DNA of 64,000 nucleotides. Source: an uncultured Muribaculaceae bacterium (GTDB lineage Bacteria; Bacteroidota; Bacteroidia; Bacteroidales; Muribaculaceae). Position numbers and translations under genes: made by a program. A model generated the notes under the pieces. It was not told the origin of the DNA and ran no database searches. It worked only from the letters and a program-made list of their open reading frames with translations. The DNA lies in the NCBI GenBank assembly GCA_910584905.1, contig CAJUCQ010000079.1, positions 30,136 through 94,135 on the forward strand. Reading direction: 5' to 3'. Position 1 is the stretch's first letter, and each line of letters begins with the position of its first letter. Below, piece after piece: positions 62,350 through 64,000 of this stretch.

Positions 62350-63534
62350 TTATCTGCGTCCGCGTCCGCTTGAGGCTCCGCCTCCGCTGCGGCCCGCGCC
62401 GCCTCCGCCGCCGAAGCTTCCGCGGCTCGGGCTACTGTAGCTTCCGCTGTTCCGCGACGATGACGACGGGCGGCTTGGTGAAGAATAGCTGTTGCGGTTC
62501 GATGATGACGACCGGTTGCTGCCGCTGTTGTTATAGCCGCTGTTATAGTTGTTGCGGCCGCGGCTGTTGTTTCCGGTCGACACGCCGGATGAGTTGCCTG
62601 ATGTTCCGGCCGGTCGTGTGTAGGCGTTGCCGGGGCGGTTCGCGCCTGTCCCGACGTTATACCTTCCGCGTCCCATGTTGCCCGGTCGCGTTTGGCCTGA
62701 AGGGTTGGTGGCGTTTCCGGGGCGGTAGTTGTTGCCGTGGCCGCTCGCTCCGGCATACGACGGACGGTGCGGACGCGATGCGCCGGGGATACCCGTGGGA
62801 TGCCAAGGGCGGACACCACATCCCGGCCAGTAGCCCGGATAGCCCGGTCCCGGAATCCAAGGTCCGGGAGCCCATCCCGGGCCCCAGCCCCAGCTCCAGC
62901 CCCATGACGGGCCCCAGCCGAAGTCGAACCACGGGTCGTACCATCCGCCCCAGCCCCAGCTGAGGTTGTAGCGCCAGCTCCACGGGTTGTAGTACCACGG
63001 GTTATAGTAACCGTATGAATAAGGCGAGTTGACGTAAACGTTTACCACGGTAGGGTCGGCCGAGGCCGAGCTGTAGTAGTAGTCGATGAGTTCGTCGTCG
63101 TTGCTTTGGCTTACGATGCTGTCGTTGTGGAAGCGTTCGAGTCTGCGCGTAAATGCGAAGTTCCCGTTGTCAAGAGGCTTGGCGGAGGTCGAAGTCGTGT
63201 CGCCTGCGTTTGTCGCATCCACAAGGAAAGAGCCGTTGCGGTTATATGAATCGACGTTCATGTCAAGAGACTTCACCGGGTGGGCCGCGTCATACGCCGT
63301 GGTAATTGAATCGTAGCGGGCGAGACGCGCCTCGTATTCGGCCTGAGCCTTCCGGGCGGCCTCTATGCGGGCGGCTTCTTTTTGTTTCTTGGCCTTCTCT
63401 GCCTTTGCGGGCGAATAGTAGAGGTCATCGTCGTCGAAATCATCAGCCGACGCACATATCGGCGACGCAAGCACGCCGACCGACACGAGAGCCAATGCCA
63501 TGAGACGGATTCTGGTGATGAAAGCCTTTTTCAT
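62350..63534 (-). CDS. Trp/Gly/Ser-rich exported protein of unknown function
   Basis: A 394-residue protein with a signal peptide (MKKAFITRIRLMALALVSVGVLASPICASA). After an acidic start (DDFDDDDLYYSPAK) is a charged coiled-coil-like stretch (KAEKAKKQKEAARIEAARKAQAEYEARLARYD). Residues about 165-250 are extraordinarily rich in Trp, Tyr, Gly and Pro (NPWYYNPWSWRYNLSWGWGG, then GPGWAPGPWIPGPGYPGYWPG), and the last 130 are Gly/Ser/Arg/Asn low-complexity. Similar low-complexity proteins in Bacteroides are annotated by chance as vitellogenin-like. It is first in the FadL operon, so may be a cell-envelope or matrix protein; the function is unknown. Confidence 0.75.
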   Translation of the reverse strand: MKKAFITRIRLMALALVSVGVLASPICASADDFDDDDLYYSPAKAEKAKKQKEAARIEAARKAQAEYEARLARYDSITTAYDAAHPVKSLDMNVDSYNRNGSFLVDATNAGDTTSTSAKPLDNGNFAFTRRLERFHNDSIVSQSNDDELIDYYYSSASADPTVVNVYVNSPYSYGYYNPWYYNPWSWRYNLSWGWGGWYDPWFDFGWGPSWGWSWGWGPGWAPGPWIPGPGYPGYWPGCGVRPWHPTGIPGASRPHRPSYAGASGHGNNYRPGNATNPSGQTRPGNMGRGRYNVGTGANRPGNAYTRPAGTSGNSSGVSTGNNSRGRNNYNSGYNNSGSNRSSSSNRNSYSSPSRPSSSSRNSGSYSSPSRGSFGGGGGAGRSGGGASSGRGRR

Positions 63535-63580
63535 AGTCAAGTCTTTATTATGGAAATGTTATTCGAGTGTCTTTAGTTTA

Positions 63581-63588
63581 CAAAGATA
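63581..63588 (-). promoter_or_regulatory. -7 box of the Trp-rich protein gene
   Basis: Minus strand TATCTTTG (TAnnTTTG), leader of about 40 nt. I see no TTTG at the normal -33 spacing; the nearest is at 14 bp. Confidence 0.45.
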
Positions 63589-64000
63589 AGCAATTTTTTT
63601 CACAAATAGCGAAATCGGAGTCGAATTGCCGTGTGTTTTAGTTTTTTAGACCCCAAATAGGTGCTAAGGTTTAGTTTTTGACTGATAATTAATGTTAATA
63701 CTGATATTTACGAAACATATCGAGTATGATTGTCATTATCCGAGTCAGGTCGAAATGTCGGAACATGACGAATGTGATATTTTATGGAACGCGCTCTTAT
63801 AAAAGCTATGGTTATAGAAATTTTGTAACTTTCCTCTAAATCCTATTTGCCGTATATGAGGTAATATGCTTCCAAATATTGGCATAAACGATACATTGGC
63901 ATATAAAGCCTCGTTCCGACAGAAATAGTAACTGCGGAATCATGATATTAAGATTGTTACTTTCCTCTACAAGCTTGGTTAGCTTATGCCGGTGTCCAAC
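63589..64000. other. AT-rich intergenic edge, no gene seen
   Basis: About 410 bp of A/T-rich sequence without an ORF worth calling on either strand. It holds two near-identical 16-mers, TTGTAACTTTCCTCTA (63823-63838) and TTGTTACTTTCCTCTA (63954-63969), differing by one base and 131 bp apart. Otherwise I see no tRNA, repeat array or terminator. It is probably the upstream region of a gene outside the window. Confidence 0.5.

Overview
The window is a gene-dense (about 58% G+C by eye) chromosomal segment from a member of the Bacteroidales, most likely a gut lineage such as Muribaculaceae. The evidence is the gene content (DUF4835/PorD-type type IX secretion factor, DUF4924, DUF5683, DcaP- and FadL/OmpP1-type outer-membrane proteins, lipoproteins with SC lipoboxes, ATP-type PEP carboxykinase) and the promoters, which follow the Bacteroidetes pattern TTTG - 19/20 bp - TAnnTTTG. 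The lineage below order level is inference.

Layout. 1-0.26 kb: the C-terminal end of a protein resembling MvaI/BcnI-type restriction endonucleases, cut by the window edge. 0.36-4.15 kb: GH13 amylase, DAHP synthase/chorismate mutase fusion and a ROK sugar kinase. 4.16-12.6 kb: an eight-gene minus-strand run dnaN - exonuclease - coaBC - porD-like - recN - rlmB - yigZ - lpxB. 12.77-14.7 kb: tRNA-Pro, CPBP protease, trmN6 and rpmH (a 51-residue gene). 14.9-18.6 kb: a murein-peptide catabolic operon (transglutaminase-like lipoprotein, NlpC/P60 peptidase, dipeptide epimerase). 18.7-25.5 kb: ychF, then the operon tsaB - tsaC - sugar-phosphate transferase - ClC channel, then a TIGR02757 protein. 25.6-30.6 kb, plus strand: guaB, two PpiC/SurA-type proteins and an acetyltransferase. 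30.6-37.8 kb: DcaP-like porin, TatD, a polyprenyl synthase, a YciO-like protein, a PiT phosphate transporter and an N-acetyltransferase. 37.7-41.5 kb: an overlapping operon of NfnA, NfnB, a zinc-binding lipoprotein and an ABC ATPase. 41.7-48.8 kb: small lipoprotein, pckA, tcdA, M16 peptidase, cyclophilin lipoprotein, a hypothetical and a cytidylate-kinase-like protein. 48.9-53.6 kb: glycogen/alpha-glucan operon (debranching enzyme, GT4 synthase, GH57). 53.8-63.5 kb: DUF4924, OPT transporter, MltD-like transglycosylase, DUF5683, ParB, ParA, FadL-family protein and a Trp/Gly/Ser-rich secreted protein.

How the genes connect. Several are linked to the t6A37/ct6A37 tRNA modification (tsaB, tsaC, tcdA, plus a YciO paralogue), others to cell-wall turnover (murein peptide operon, MltD) and to glucan storage. 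Most of the window is core chromosomal housekeeping; I see no prophage, transposase, CRISPR array or polysaccharide utilisation locus.

No clearly new multi-gene system is visible. The observations most worth checking are: a promoter-plus-terminator unit with no ORF at about 45.36-45.46 kb that looks like an independent small RNA; an inverted repeat upstream of parA whose half-sites equal parS but are separated by GAAA; a hairpin-rich intergenic stretch at 44.1-44.45 kb; and genes whose -7 box lies so close to the ATG that the transcript may be leaderless.
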